From Opitutales bacterium (GTDB taxonomy: Bacteria; Verrucomicrobiota; Verrucomicrobiia; Opitutales; UBA2995): a stretch of 60,745 nucleotides of DNA. The position numbers were made by a program, and so were the translations under genes. Shown one piece after another: positions 45,187 through 53,037 of the stretch. A model generated the notes under the pieces. It was not told the origin of the DNA. It worked only from the letters and a program-made list of their open reading frames with translations, and ran no database searches. The stretch's first letter is position 1. Each line of letters begins with the position of its first letter. Location: contig JAJDZZ010000035.1 in the NCBI GenBank assembly GCA_022824405.1, positions 1 to 60,745 of the forward strand, in the 5' to 3' direction.

Positions 45187-46053
45187 ATGGACTTAAGTCC
45201 CATTTTGTTTTTGGCGGCCTACTCGGTCATCATTTTTTCCGCCTCCTTGATCGGCGGGAAGCTATCGGACGTAGGCGCCATGACCCACACCCGCATCCAA
45301 GTCGTGATGAGCCTGGTGGCGGGGTTTATTCTGGGCATTTCCATCTTTCACCTTCTCCCCCACGGCCTCGAGCGCATTCCTGGTCCTCACGCTGGGGAAA
45401 AAGCCGTGATATGGATGATGGTGGGTATAGTCGTGATGATCTTTTTGCTGCACATTTTTCACTTTCATCAGCACGACTTCAGCGATGAAGCGAGCGATCA
45501 CCACCATCGGCACCATCACCGTCACGGTGGTTCCAAGGAACATTCGGGAAGTGTGTTGAGCGTCGCTCTCGGGTTGGGATTGCATACCATAACCGAAGGG
45601 GTCGCCCTAGGTACCAGTATTCAGGTTGCTCTGTTGGATGAACACTTGGCCGTATTGCCCGGGATGGCCGTATTCTTCGCCATTCTCCTGCACAAGCCGC
45701 TCGATGCCTATTCCATTCTCAGCTTGATGAAGTCCGACGGACACAGCCGCCGTTCCCGCAAGGCTGCCAATATCGCATTTGCTCTGCTTTGCCCCATCGT
45801 AGCCTTAGCCACCTTTTGGGGTGTGGGAGCTTTTGCCTGGGGAGAAGGAAACGCGATCGGTTATATTCTGGCCTTCGCAGCCGGCGCCTTCCTCTGCATT
45901 GCCTTGAGCGATCTGTTGCCGGAGATACATTTCCATAGCCACGACCGGGGAAAGCTTATCTTAGCGCTCCTGATCGGGATCGGCCTCTCCTATGCCCTGT
46001 TCTATATTGAATCCGCCGCCTCGCATGGGATGGAGATGCTGGATGGGCATTAA
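45187..46053 (+). CDS. ZIP-family metal transporter with His-rich loop
   Basis: 288 aa from ATG 45187; an in-frame TTG at 45130 would add 19 hydrophobic residues. Eight membrane segments are expected. The ZIP signature in TM4 is GLHTITEGVALGTS and in TM5 ILLHKPLDAYS, carrying His/Glu metal ligands. Between TM3 and TM4 lies a His-rich loop (DHHHRHHHRHGG, after HIFHFHQHDF). ZIP proteins move Zn, Fe or Mn into the cytoplasm. It lies 101 nt after the small membrane protein, on the same strand. Import here versus an efflux-type permease at the operon head is notable. Confidence 0.88.
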   Translation: MDLSPILFLAAYSVIIFSASLIGGKLSDVGAMTHTRIQVVMSLVAGFILGISIFHLLPHGLERIPGPHAGEKAVIWMMVGIVVMIFLLHIFHFHQHDFSDEASDHHHRHHHRHGGSKEHSGSVLSVALGLGLHTITEGVALGTSIQVALLDEHLAVLPGMAVFFAILLHKPLDAYSILSLMKSDGHSRRSRKAANIAFALLCPIVALATFWGVGAFAWGEGNAIGYILAFAAGAFLCIALSDLLPEIHFHSHDRGKLILALLIGIGLSYALFYIESAASHGMEMLDGH

Positions 46054-46079
46054 ATGCTACCCGCACCCCTTGCCTGCCA

Positions 46080-46390
46080 AACCACGGTTGGGCACAAAGG
46101 CGCCCGATGGCGCCAATGAGGAATGAGGGAGTGATGGAGTGGCGAGAGGCGCGCTATGAGGAATTTTGTGTTTTTGTGCGTATTGTGGCCATTTACCCAA
46201 ATTGGAAGCCCCGCCTTCCGGCGTGGTGGGGGACTGGAAAGTCCCCCCTCCGTTAGTACATCCGTGCTCATCCGTGTAATCCGTGGTTAATTTACCCCTA
46301 AATTCCTAATTCCTCATTCCTAATTCTTAATTCGTGAGCTTTGCGAACTTGTCCCCCCCTCCGTTATTAAATCCCGTCCATCCCTGTTCA
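46080..46390 (-). repeat. Mosaic intergenic repeat, copy A
   Basis: The 341-nt gap between the ZIP gene and the convergent SDR holds no gene. Read on the minus strand it contains, in order: GGATGGACGGGATTTAATAA, CGGAGGGGGGGAC, AATTAGGAATGAGGAATTAGG, TTAACCACGGATTACACGGA, GCACGGATGTACTAACGGAG, the hairpin GGGGGACT-TTCC-AGTCCCCC (46228-46247), CACCACGCCGG and TTTGGGTAAATGGCCAC. The same modules recur at 54.1-54.5 kb and 58.3-58.4 kb. Confidence 0.7.
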
Positions 46391-46394
46391 ATTC

Positions 46395-47177
46395 CTACTT
46401 CCGGATCAATCCTCCTTTACCGATTGCGGTTCCGCCATCGCAAAGCAGGGTCTGTCCGGTCACGAGATCGGAACCGGTTATTAGGCTCAGAATGGCATCA
46501 GCCACGTCCTCCGGTGCGCAGACCTTGTCGAGCACGGCCAAGTTCGCCTGGTCGGCAAGTTTTTCTTCGTAATCACGGCCAAGGCCTTTCCTGAGCCAGT
46601 CCCCCTCAATGACCCCGGGAGCCACAGCGTTTACCCTGATCTTCGGGCCAAACACCCGGGCCAGGGAAATCGTCATATTGACCACGGCCGCCTTGGAACA
46701 GGAGTAGGGGATGCAACTTCCCGCCGCGTTGTAGGCCGCGGCGCTTGCTACCGAAACAATTTCCCCATTCCCAACGGCGTCCAAAAACGGTTTGGCCGCT
46801 CTTGCACACTGAAAAGGTCCTTTCAGGTTTACATCCATGATGCGCGACCAGACTTCCTCGGTCACGGCCTCCAGATCGGTATGCGCGATAAATTGGGTGT
46901 AGCCCGCGTTATTGATCAGGATATCCAACCGGCCGAAGGTGGAAGCCGCAGTTTGCATCATACCCCTGCAGATTGCATCCTCGGCCACGTCTCCCCCATA
47001 GGTAATGGCCTGAACCCCGCCGCTTTCCGCCTCGGCGCAAACTTCCTCAGCCGCCTCCCTGGAATGGTTGTAATTTATCAGAACGGAACACCCGCCTTTG
47101 GCCAGAGCGAGGGCCGTCGCCGCGCCGACCCCTCTGCTGGCCCCCGTTACTACCGCTGCCTTGCCTCGAATATCCAT
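46395..47177 (-). CDS. Short-chain dehydrogenase/reductase
   Basis: 260-aa NAD(P)-dependent SDR. The cofactor motif TGASRGVG lies near residues 13-20, NNAG at about 88-91, and the catalytic Tyr-x-x-x-Lys is YSCSK at about 158-162 with Ser in SVASAAAY. The C-terminal LVTGQTLLCDGG is typical of FabG-like SDRs. Together with a second SDR, an FAH hydrolase and an AKR on this stretch it may belong to a (deoxy)sugar oxidation pathway. The substrate is not determinable. Confidence 0.85.
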   Translation of the reverse strand: MDIRGKAAVVTGASRGVGAATALALAKGGCSVLINYNHSREAAEEVCAEAESGGVQAITYGGDVAEDAICRGMMQTAASTFGRLDILINNAGYTQFIAHTDLEAVTEEVWSRIMDVNLKGPFQCARAAKPFLDAVGNGEIVSVASAAAYNAAGSCIPYSCSKAAVVNMTISLARVFGPKIRVNAVAPGVIEGDWLRKGLGRDYEEKLADQANLAVLDKVCAPEDVADAILSLITGSDLVTGQTLLCDGGTAIGKGGLIRK

Positions 47178-47340
47178 GGTTTTTTTAAGGCCATAAATAT
47201 CGACCGACAGCGGTCCACTGGCGACTAAGAAAGCTTAAATTGGCAGAGTTATTGCGTATTTTGATGTTTGGCGCCTTTTGTAGATCTCTCTGTGGAATTT
47301 CCAACCTTGACAGGATGCCTGAAAGGCACACTATCGTTGC

Positions 47341-47634
47341 GTGCGATTTGATTGGAATCCGGAAAAAAATGAACAAATCAAGAAAGAGCGAGGCGTATCG
47401 TTTGAAGAGATTTCCCTACTCCTGGCAAATGGACAGGTATGGGCAGTTGCCAGGCATTGGAATGAAGAAAGGTATCCCGGCCAAAGTATTTTTTTAGCTC
47501 CCTTAGACGGATACATTTTCGCCATACCTTATGTGAAAGATGGAGACATCTTTTTCCTCAAAACAGCATTTCCCAGCAGGAAGTTGACGGAACAATACAA
47601 AAGAGAATTCGGAAGCGAAAATGAAAATGCGTGA
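47341..47634 (+). CDS. BrnT-like (DUF497) ribonuclease toxin
   Basis: 97 aa from GTG 47341. It begins MRFDWNPEKNEQIKKERGVSFEE, the characteristic opening of BrnT-family toxins (F.WdP.KN....erGvsFee). Later family features are HWNEERYPGQSIFLAPLDGYIFAIPYV and FLKTAFPSRKLTEQYK. BrnT toxins have a RelE-like fold and cleave RNA. The downstream ribbon-helix-helix gene overlaps it by 14 nt, giving toxin-first order as in BrnTA. Confidence 0.8.
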   Translation: MRFDWNPEKNEQIKKERGVSFEEISLLLANGQVWAVARHWNEERYPGQSIFLAPLDGYIFAIPYVKDGDIFFLKTAFPSRKLTEQYKREFGSENENA

Positions 47635-47896
47635 AGAAAAAGAAATATTGGAATCACTTGAAAGTGGAGAGATTGAGTTAAAACGGCCTTCCAAAGCATT
47701 ACTGGCGGATCTGGTTGAAGCCGGCGCAAACACCTTCAAAAAAGACAAGCGCATCAATATCCGATTAAGCAGCCACGATCTCATGGGAATTCAACGCAAG
47801 GCTGTTCAGAAGGGTATTCCCTACCAGACATTGATCTCCGGATTAATTCACCAATACGTGGAAGGTGACTTGCTTGTAAAAGAGGACAATCATTGA
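47621..47896 (+). CDS. Ribbon-helix-helix (CopG-type) antitoxin
   Basis: 91 aa, overlapping the toxin. The C-terminal half KRINIRLSSHDLMGIQRKAVQKGIPYQTLISGLIHQYV is the RHH motif with the conserved GIPYQTLIS that antitoxins of this toxin group carry. The N-terminal 45 residues are charged and probably wrap the toxin. It would autorepress the pair. An ATG at 47627 is an alternative start. Its stop overlaps the convergent YefM gene by 7 nt. Confidence 0.82.
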   Translation: MKMREEKEILESLESGEIELKRPSKALLADLVEAGANTFKKDKRINIRLSSHDLMGIQRKAVQKGIPYQTLISGLIHQYVEGDLLVKEDNH

Positions 47897-48153
47897 TCGT
47901 GAGGTTCTATCAATTCCCTTTCGATCTCTTCCCCTTTTTCAAGGGATTTGATCGCCTCCAGGAGACGGCGTGCGTTGCCAGGTGACCGCAGCAAATAGGC
48001 CGCCTCTTCGAGCGATTCGTAGTCTGCGAGCGATAGCATTACCACGGATTTATCGCCTTTACGCGTTATAATGACCGGGTCGCAATCGTTGCAGACCCGA
48101 TCCATGGTGGATGTGAGATTCTCACGGGCCGCCGTGTAACTGATTGCTTTCAT
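47890..48153 (-). CDS. YefM/Phd-family antitoxin (orphan)
   Basis: 87-aa antitoxin. MKAISYTAARENLTSTMDRV and VIITRKGDKSVVMLSLADYESLEEAAYLL are the diagnostic Phd/YefM N-terminal DNA-binding domain. The C-terminal 30 residues (LEKGEEIERELIEP) would bind a YoeB-type toxin. No YoeB follows: downstream on the same strand lies only the convergent BrnT-like pair. It is either an orphan or the toxin was lost. Ten nt separate it from the FAH gene upstream. Confidence 0.88.
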   Translation of the reverse strand: MKAISYTAARENLTSTMDRVCNDCDPVIITRKGDKSVVMLSLADYESLEEAAYLLRSPGNARRLLEAIKSLEKGEEIERELIEPHDQ

Positions 48154-48163
48154 ATTTTACTGC

Positions 48164-48964
48164 CTAAGCCTCGTCGATAACCGGATTGGTCAGTTGGCCG
48201 ATCTTTTCGATCTCGATGGTCACGGTGTCCCCGGCCTTTAAAAACAAGGGAGGTTTTCGCGCCGCTCCCACTCCCTGGGGGGTGCCGGTCAGGATGACGG
48301 TTCCCGGCAGCAGGGTGGTGCTCCCGCTCAGAAACGCGATCAACCGGCGCACGTTGAAAATCATGTCGTTGGTATTCCAATCCTGAACCGCTTCGCCGTT
48401 AAGGATGGTTTTGATGGCCAGGGAGTTGGGATCTTGGATCTCGTCTGCCGTAACCAGGCAGGGTCCCATCGGGGCAAAGGTGTCGAAGGTTTTGCCACGG
48501 CACCATTGGCCCCCGCCGAATTCGATCTGCCAGTCGCGGGCGCTCACGTCGTTTGCGCAGGTATAACCCAGCACGTAATCGAGGGCGTTTTCCTCGGTGG
48601 CGTTTTTGCAGGCCTTGCCCATGACCACGGCCAACTCGCATTCGTAATCGACTTTGTGGCTGGCCAGAACGGTGGGGAGTTCCACCGGGTCGCCAGGGTT
48701 TTGCAGGGCGTTGCGGCCCTTTATGAACAATATCGGGAAATCGGGAGCGGGCATGCCGCTTTCCTCGGCGTGAAATTTATAGTTGAGCCCAATGCACAGA
48801 ATGATTTCCGGATCCACCGGGGCCAATAATTTGGCCACTTCGGCCGGATGTGTCGTGACGGAAAAATCGCCGAAAATATCTCCTTCGACTTTCCTGTATT
48901 CTCCATCCACTTCGGCGGCGTAATGCGTTTGTGCGGAGGAATCCCGATAACGAATAAGTTTCAT
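48164..48964 (-). CDS. Fumarylacetoacetate hydrolase (FAH) family protein
   Basis: 266 aa from ATG 48964 (family-like start MKLIRYRDSS; the frame is open further upstream but runs into the SDR gene). The FAH fold is seen as IGLNYKFHAEESG, FIKGRNALQNPGDPV, DYECELAVVMGKACKN, GYTCANDVSARDWQ, KTFDTFAPMGPCLV and ILTGTPQGVG, containing the metal-binding Glu/Glu/Asp set. Members cleave or isomerise diketo acids, including 2,4-diketo-3-deoxy-L-fuconate. The SDR lies 20 nt upstream on the same strand, as in non-phosphorylative L-fucose/L-rhamnose pathways. Confidence 0.85.
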   Translation of the reverse strand: MKLIRYRDSSAQTHYAAEVDGEYRKVEGDIFGDFSVTTHPAEVAKLLAPVDPEIILCIGLNYKFHAEESGMPAPDFPILFIKGRNALQNPGDPVELPTVLASHKVDYECELAVVMGKACKNATEENALDYVLGYTCANDVSARDWQIEFGGGQWCRGKTFDTFAPMGPCLVTADEIQDPNSLAIKTILNGEAVQDWNTNDMIFNVRRLIAFLSGSTTLLPGTVILTGTPQGVGAARKPPLFLKAGDTVTIEIEKIGQLTNPVIDEA

Positions 48965-48984
48965 AAGAACATATGGTTTTTGAT

Positions 48985-49731
48985 TTAATAGGTGGCCCGG
49001 CCTCCGGAGAGGTCGAAACAGAAGCCGGTGGTAAAACTGGATTCCGGTGAGAGAATGAACGTCGCCATTGCCACGACTTCCGGCAAGGTTCCACACCGGC
49101 CCATGGGGATTTTTGCCGTCATGTAATCGATTTGTTCCTGGGGCATGGTTTCGAGAATGGGAGTCCGAATAACGGCTGGTGCGAGTGAATTAACGGTTAT
49201 TCCCGTATCCGCATAGTCCTTGCCCAGAGTTTTGGTGAGTCCGATGACGCCGGCTTTGGTGGTTGAATAAGCCGTCATCCCTGCATTGCCTTCCTTTCCC
49301 GCCATGGAAGCAACCAGCAGGATTCTACCGTAGTCGCGCTTCAGCATGTGAGGGATAATCGCCTTGCACATGAGGAAAGAACCCTTGAGGTTGACCCGGT
49401 AGACCTGATCGAAATCATCGGCATCCGCCTCGTGGCCTTTCAGATTGGTTTGTCCCACAATTCCCGCACTGTTGAACAGGATATCGATGCGGGAAAATTT
49501 TTGCACCGCCTCTCTGACGGCGGACTTGACGGAAACCTCTTCCCCGACGTCTGTAGGGATGATCAGGGGTTGGCTTTCGAGCATTGACTTGGCTTTCTCC
49601 AGCGCCTCGACGTTCCAGTCCAAGAGGACCGTTTGCACGCCGAGGGAATGCAATTTTGAGGCCACGGCAAATCCGATCCCGGACGCCCCGCCCGTAACGA
49701 TGGCTACCTGGTCTTTCCAATCAGGTGTCAT
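48985..49731 (-). CDS. Short-chain dehydrogenase/reductase (FabG-like)
   Basis: 248-aa SDR. TGGASGIG is at about 13-20, NSAG at about 87-90, the catalytic Tyr/Lys in YSTTK at about 154-158, and LAPAVIRTP after it. The end reads FCFDLSGGRATY. It precedes the FAH gene by 20 nt and follows the TonB receptor gene by 39 nt, so receptor-SDR-FAH look co-transcribed. By analogy with L-fucose pathways it could be a 2-keto-3-deoxy-aldonate dehydrogenase; this is inference from neighbourhood. Confidence 0.85.
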   Translation of the reverse strand: MTPDWKDQVAIVTGGASGIGFAVASKLHSLGVQTVLLDWNVEALEKAKSMLESQPLIIPTDVGEEVSVKSAVREAVQKFSRIDILFNSAGIVGQTNLKGHEADADDFDQVYRVNLKGSFLMCKAIIPHMLKRDYGRILLVASMAGKEGNAGMTAYSTTKAGVIGLTKTLGKDYADTGITVNSLAPAVIRTPILETMPQEQIDYMTAKIPMGRCGTLPEVVAMATFILSPESSFTTGFCFDLSGGRATY

Positions 49732-49770
49732 ACGGTGGGAAATAAAGGTTTGGGGAGTCCGGGCAATTCT

Positions 49771-51861
49771 TTATTTTTCGTAGCGCATGCTGATCCAGGC
49801 GTTGAGGGGTACGGCCTGGGTGATGATTCCACTGCTGGCGATGGCGGTGACGATTTCCCTATCGAACACGTTATCCACCTGTGCCCGCACAGACCAGTTC
49901 GAGTTGGGTAATTCATAGAATGCCCCCAGATTGACCAGAGTCGCGCTGGCGATGGGGCGGGTATTCAACACGTTGTCGAATTGCCCGCTACGATACTGGA
50001 TCTGGCCCAGAATTGTGAGTTCCTCCTTGGGCCGCCAAGCCAATTGACCGGATATTTTATGTTTGGGAGCCAGCGGGTATGACTTGCCCAACAGAAGCGG
50101 CTGAGCCGTCGATTCGGTGAATTCCGTGTCGCTTAGGAGATAATTGAACAAAATCTCGATTCCCGTTGCCGCATCCCACTTCCAGGCCATTTCCAAGCCC
50201 TGGTCTTCGCTGTCCCCGACGTTCTGACGTTGATTGCAGGAGCCTCCTCCGGGTACGAAACCGCAGAGCGGATCGAATCCCAAATCGCCGTGCAGAAATA
50301 CATTGGTTATCATATCGCCCATGAGGTATTTGAAGCCGCTAAACATCAACGAGTTGGCTTCGTCCCGGTAGAAAAGGCCGATTTCCCCTCCGGTTGTGGA
50401 TTCGTTGACCAATAAGGGATTGGATTCGGTGATGTCGTTGCGCACCCGAAAAGGACGATAAAGTTCATTCAGGGTTGGGGCTCTGAATCCGGTAAAGACC
50501 AGTGCGTTGAAGCTCCAATTGTGATCCAACCTCCGGGTGTATTTGATGTTTGCCGAGGGTTCATTACCGGACCGACCGGGGTAAATGGTATCCCGGGTCT
50601 GGGTGTTTGTTTCCAGGTCGAATTGGTTGCGGAACCCGTTAAACTGTCTCCAACGGTCTACCCGAAGCGTGCTCTCGAGGGAGCTGAATTCATCCAACTC
50701 CGCTTGAACCGTCACGAATGCTCCCAGAAACGATTGTTCCCCTCCCTCGTTCCGCTCGCGGGTGAATCCTGCGCCGAGATTGCGAAAGCGTTCGCTGGCG
50801 CTTCCCTCCACGCTACGAAAGTCGGCCCCGACTAAAAAATTGGTATTGACGTTTTCCCAGTAGGCCGTGGCCTGGGCCCCGAGTGACTGGGCGGGCACGG
50901 AAAACTGGTCCAGAACGGGACGCTCCGAGGTGCGCTCCGCATTCACCGATGTAAATACATTTTGGAAATCCCTGTCCTGAAAGAAGGTCACGAATTCGAA
51001 ATCGAGTCCGGTCGTGTCGGAGCGGGACAGAGTCCAGGAAAGGTCGGTAGATTCGGTTGAATTGGGCGATAACGGGGTTCCGTTGATGCGGTCCTCCTCA
51101 AAGATTTGCCCCATTAAGGTCCATTGCCAGTAATTCTCCAAGAGTTGGGCGATCTGTAATCTCAAGTAAGTGTAATCCGATTGTGAGGATTCATCGATCG
51201 GACCCTGCTGGCTCTCCTTGACGACCTTGTAACCATTCGTCTCAAACAATCGACCTTCCAGGGAAAGGCTCATGTTATCCGAGACAGCTTTGGTGTGAGC
51301 CAGAGAGGTCAGGACGGTGTCGAACAGACCGCCTTGAATCTGCAGGTTGCTGTGGGGAGTGAAGGGGGATCGGGTTCGGAAATAGAGCGTTCCGCCGGAA
51401 CTGTAATTTCCCCAGGCCGGAACCGTGCCCATGGGGAAGAGGTCCATGGATTGAAGGCTGGCGGTGGGCATTTTGTTCCAGTAGATCCAGCCTCCGAAGG
51501 GATCGTTTTGTGGAACCCCGTCCACCAGTAACAAAGCGCGCGAAGTGGCATTGGTGGCGGCGTTTCGGAACCTTACACCCTGTGTTGTGGGATGGGCCGT
51601 AAACGAATCGACTCCCCGAAAAGTATCGACCGCGGCCAACTTGCGCAGCGCCTGGTCGAGGGACAAGGTGGTATCGAATCCGCCCATCAGTTCTTCGTGA
51701 GGTATGGTAAAGGGAGCGGAAATATTTCGATCTGCCACCACGTGGAGTTTTTCCAGCTCCACGATTTCCCCTTGCCCCGGCAAAGCCGACGGGATTGAGA
51801 CCAAACACATGAAGCTAATGAGGAGCCCTTTTGAATTCACAGTTGGGTTGGTTATGGTCAT
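49771..51861 (-). CDS. TonB-dependent outer-membrane receptor
   Basis: 696 aa from ATG 51861, with signal peptide to about residue 24 (LLISFMCLVSIPSALPG). The plug domain (about 35-155) holds LRKLAAVDTFRGVDSF and ALLLVDGVPQNDPFGG. The rest is a 22-strand-type barrel with alternating aromatic strands and loop regions. It ends in YEK, not a terminal aromatic. One loop carries three Cys in a Gly-rich stretch (DPLCGFVPGGGSCNQ). The ligand is unknown; a carbohydrate or metal complex is plausible next to the SDR/FAH genes. It is divergent from the AKR. Confidence 0.88.
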   Translation of the reverse strand: MTITNPTVNSKGLLISFMCLVSIPSALPGQGEIVELEKLHVVADRNISAPFTIPHEELMGGFDTTLSLDQALRKLAAVDTFRGVDSFTAHPTTQGVRFRNAATNATSRALLLVDGVPQNDPFGGWIYWNKMPTASLQSMDLFPMGTVPAWGNYSSGGTLYFRTRSPFTPHSNLQIQGGLFDTVLTSLAHTKAVSDNMSLSLEGRLFETNGYKVVKESQQGPIDESSQSDYTYLRLQIAQLLENYWQWTLMGQIFEEDRINGTPLSPNSTESTDLSWTLSRSDTTGLDFEFVTFFQDRDFQNVFTSVNAERTSERPVLDQFSVPAQSLGAQATAYWENVNTNFLVGADFRSVEGSASERFRNLGAGFTRERNEGGEQSFLGAFVTVQAELDEFSSLESTLRVDRWRQFNGFRNQFDLETNTQTRDTIYPGRSGNEPSANIKYTRRLDHNWSFNALVFTGFRAPTLNELYRPFRVRNDITESNPLLVNESTTGGEIGLFYRDEANSLMFSGFKYLMGDMITNVFLHGDLGFDPLCGFVPGGGSCNQRQNVGDSEDQGLEMAWKWDAATGIEILFNYLLSDTEFTESTAQPLLLGKSYPLAPKHKISGQLAWRPKEELTILGQIQYRSGQFDNVLNTRPIASATLVNLGAFYELPNSNWSVRAQVDNVFDREIVTAIASSGIITQAVPLNAWISMRYEK

Positions 51862-52007
51862 GGATTGCCCTGCAGGCAAAGAGGGTGGGGCGGAGAAGGT
51901 TGTTTAACATATGCCGCTGTGCTTCAATGCCAATTTCAAACAACTCTTTCTTGTCCATCCGTGTAATCGATGTTCATTTCCAGATTTTTTCTCCTTACCT
52001 CTCATTT

Positions 52008-52994
52008 ATGAAATACAGACGACTGGGCAAATCCGATATCGAGGTTTCCGAAATGAGCCTCGGATGTTGGACCATGGGTGGATTGAACTGGGTGGAGGGA
52101 AGGGCCAGTGGTTGGGCTAACGTGGACGAGGATGAAATCACGCGAGCCGTCAAGCTGGCCATTGACAATGGAGTCAACCACTTCGACAACGCCGATGTCT
52201 ATGGCAATGGCCGGGCCGAGCGCATGCTTGCCCGCGTCTTGAAGCGGCTCGGGCTCAAGAGCGAAGATTATGTGATCGCCACCAAGGTGGGTCATTTCAA
52301 GGGAACGGCGGCGCATGCCTACGATCCGTTGCACATCCGCCACCAATGCGAGCAGTCGCTAAGAAACCTGCGTCGCGATTACATCGATATCTACTACCTG
52401 CATCACGGGGATTTCGGCGCCGACAACCGGTACTTGGCCGGGGCGGCGGAAACTTTGGACGCGCTCAGGGAGGAAGGGAAAATTCGCATCAAGGGGCAAT
52501 CCGCCTATACGGCGGCGCATTTCAAGACCGCCGTTCCGGTCGTGCGCCCCGAGGTTTTGCAGAGTTGGGCCCATGCCCTGGATACGCGTTTTATCGAACC
52601 CAAGGGTCCGGTGGGGAGGTTAATGGTTGAGAACGAGCTATCCTTTGTAGCCTTCAGTCCACTAAGCCAAGGGTTGCTCCTGGACAAATTCGATCCGGAC
52701 AACCTGCCTGTCTTTGAAGAAGGAGATCATCGCAAGGCCTCACCGAAATTCACTGTGGATAACTTGCGGCGGCTTAAACGGAGGATGGCCCCGATAAAGG
52801 AGCGTTTTGGGGGGTCCATTGCCGATTTGGCCGCCGTTGCCCTGCGGTTCGTTCTCACTTTCCCCAGGGTTGCCTGTGTCATTCCGGGATTTCGCAACCA
52901 GCGACAAATAGCGTCCAATCTGTCCGTAACCGGACTCGAGTTGGGTTCGGCAGAGGTGGCTTTTATCAAGGGTCTGTTGCAAAGGCCGCCTTGA
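52008..52994 (+). CDS. Aldo/keto reductase
   Basis: 328 aa from ATG 52008, chosen because MKYRRLGKSDIEVSEMSLG is the standard AKR start; the open frame upstream is unrelated. The catalytic Asp/Tyr are in NHFDNADVYGNGRAE, Lys in IATKVGHFKG and His in IYYLHHGDF. The loop VAFSPLSQGLL is typical. It belongs to the YhdN/L-glyceraldehyde-reductase-like or aldose-dehydrogenase-like AKRs. It is divergent from the TonB receptor and convergent with the cysteine-synthase-like gene. Confidence 0.87.
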   Translation: MKYRRLGKSDIEVSEMSLGCWTMGGLNWVEGRASGWANVDEDEITRAVKLAIDNGVNHFDNADVYGNGRAERMLARVLKRLGLKSEDYVIATKVGHFKGTAAHAYDPLHIRHQCEQSLRNLRRDYIDIYYLHHGDFGADNRYLAGAAETLDALREEGKIRIKGQSAYTAAHFKTAVPVVRPEVLQSWAHALDTRFIEPKGPVGRLMVENELSFVAFSPLSQGLLLDKFDPDNLPVFEEGDHRKASPKFTVDNLRRLKRRMAPIKERFGGSIADLAAVALRFVLTFPRVACVIPGFRNQRQIASNLSVTGLELGSAEVAFIKGLLQRPP

Positions 52995-53037
52995 TGGTCC
53001 CGTTGGCCCGGAGCGCCATCATCCTGACCACGATACC

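Noticed and set aside
48965-49096. Longer N-terminus (44 residues) for the FAH-family protein
   Set aside because: It would overlap the SDR 3' end and the family starts at MKLIRY.
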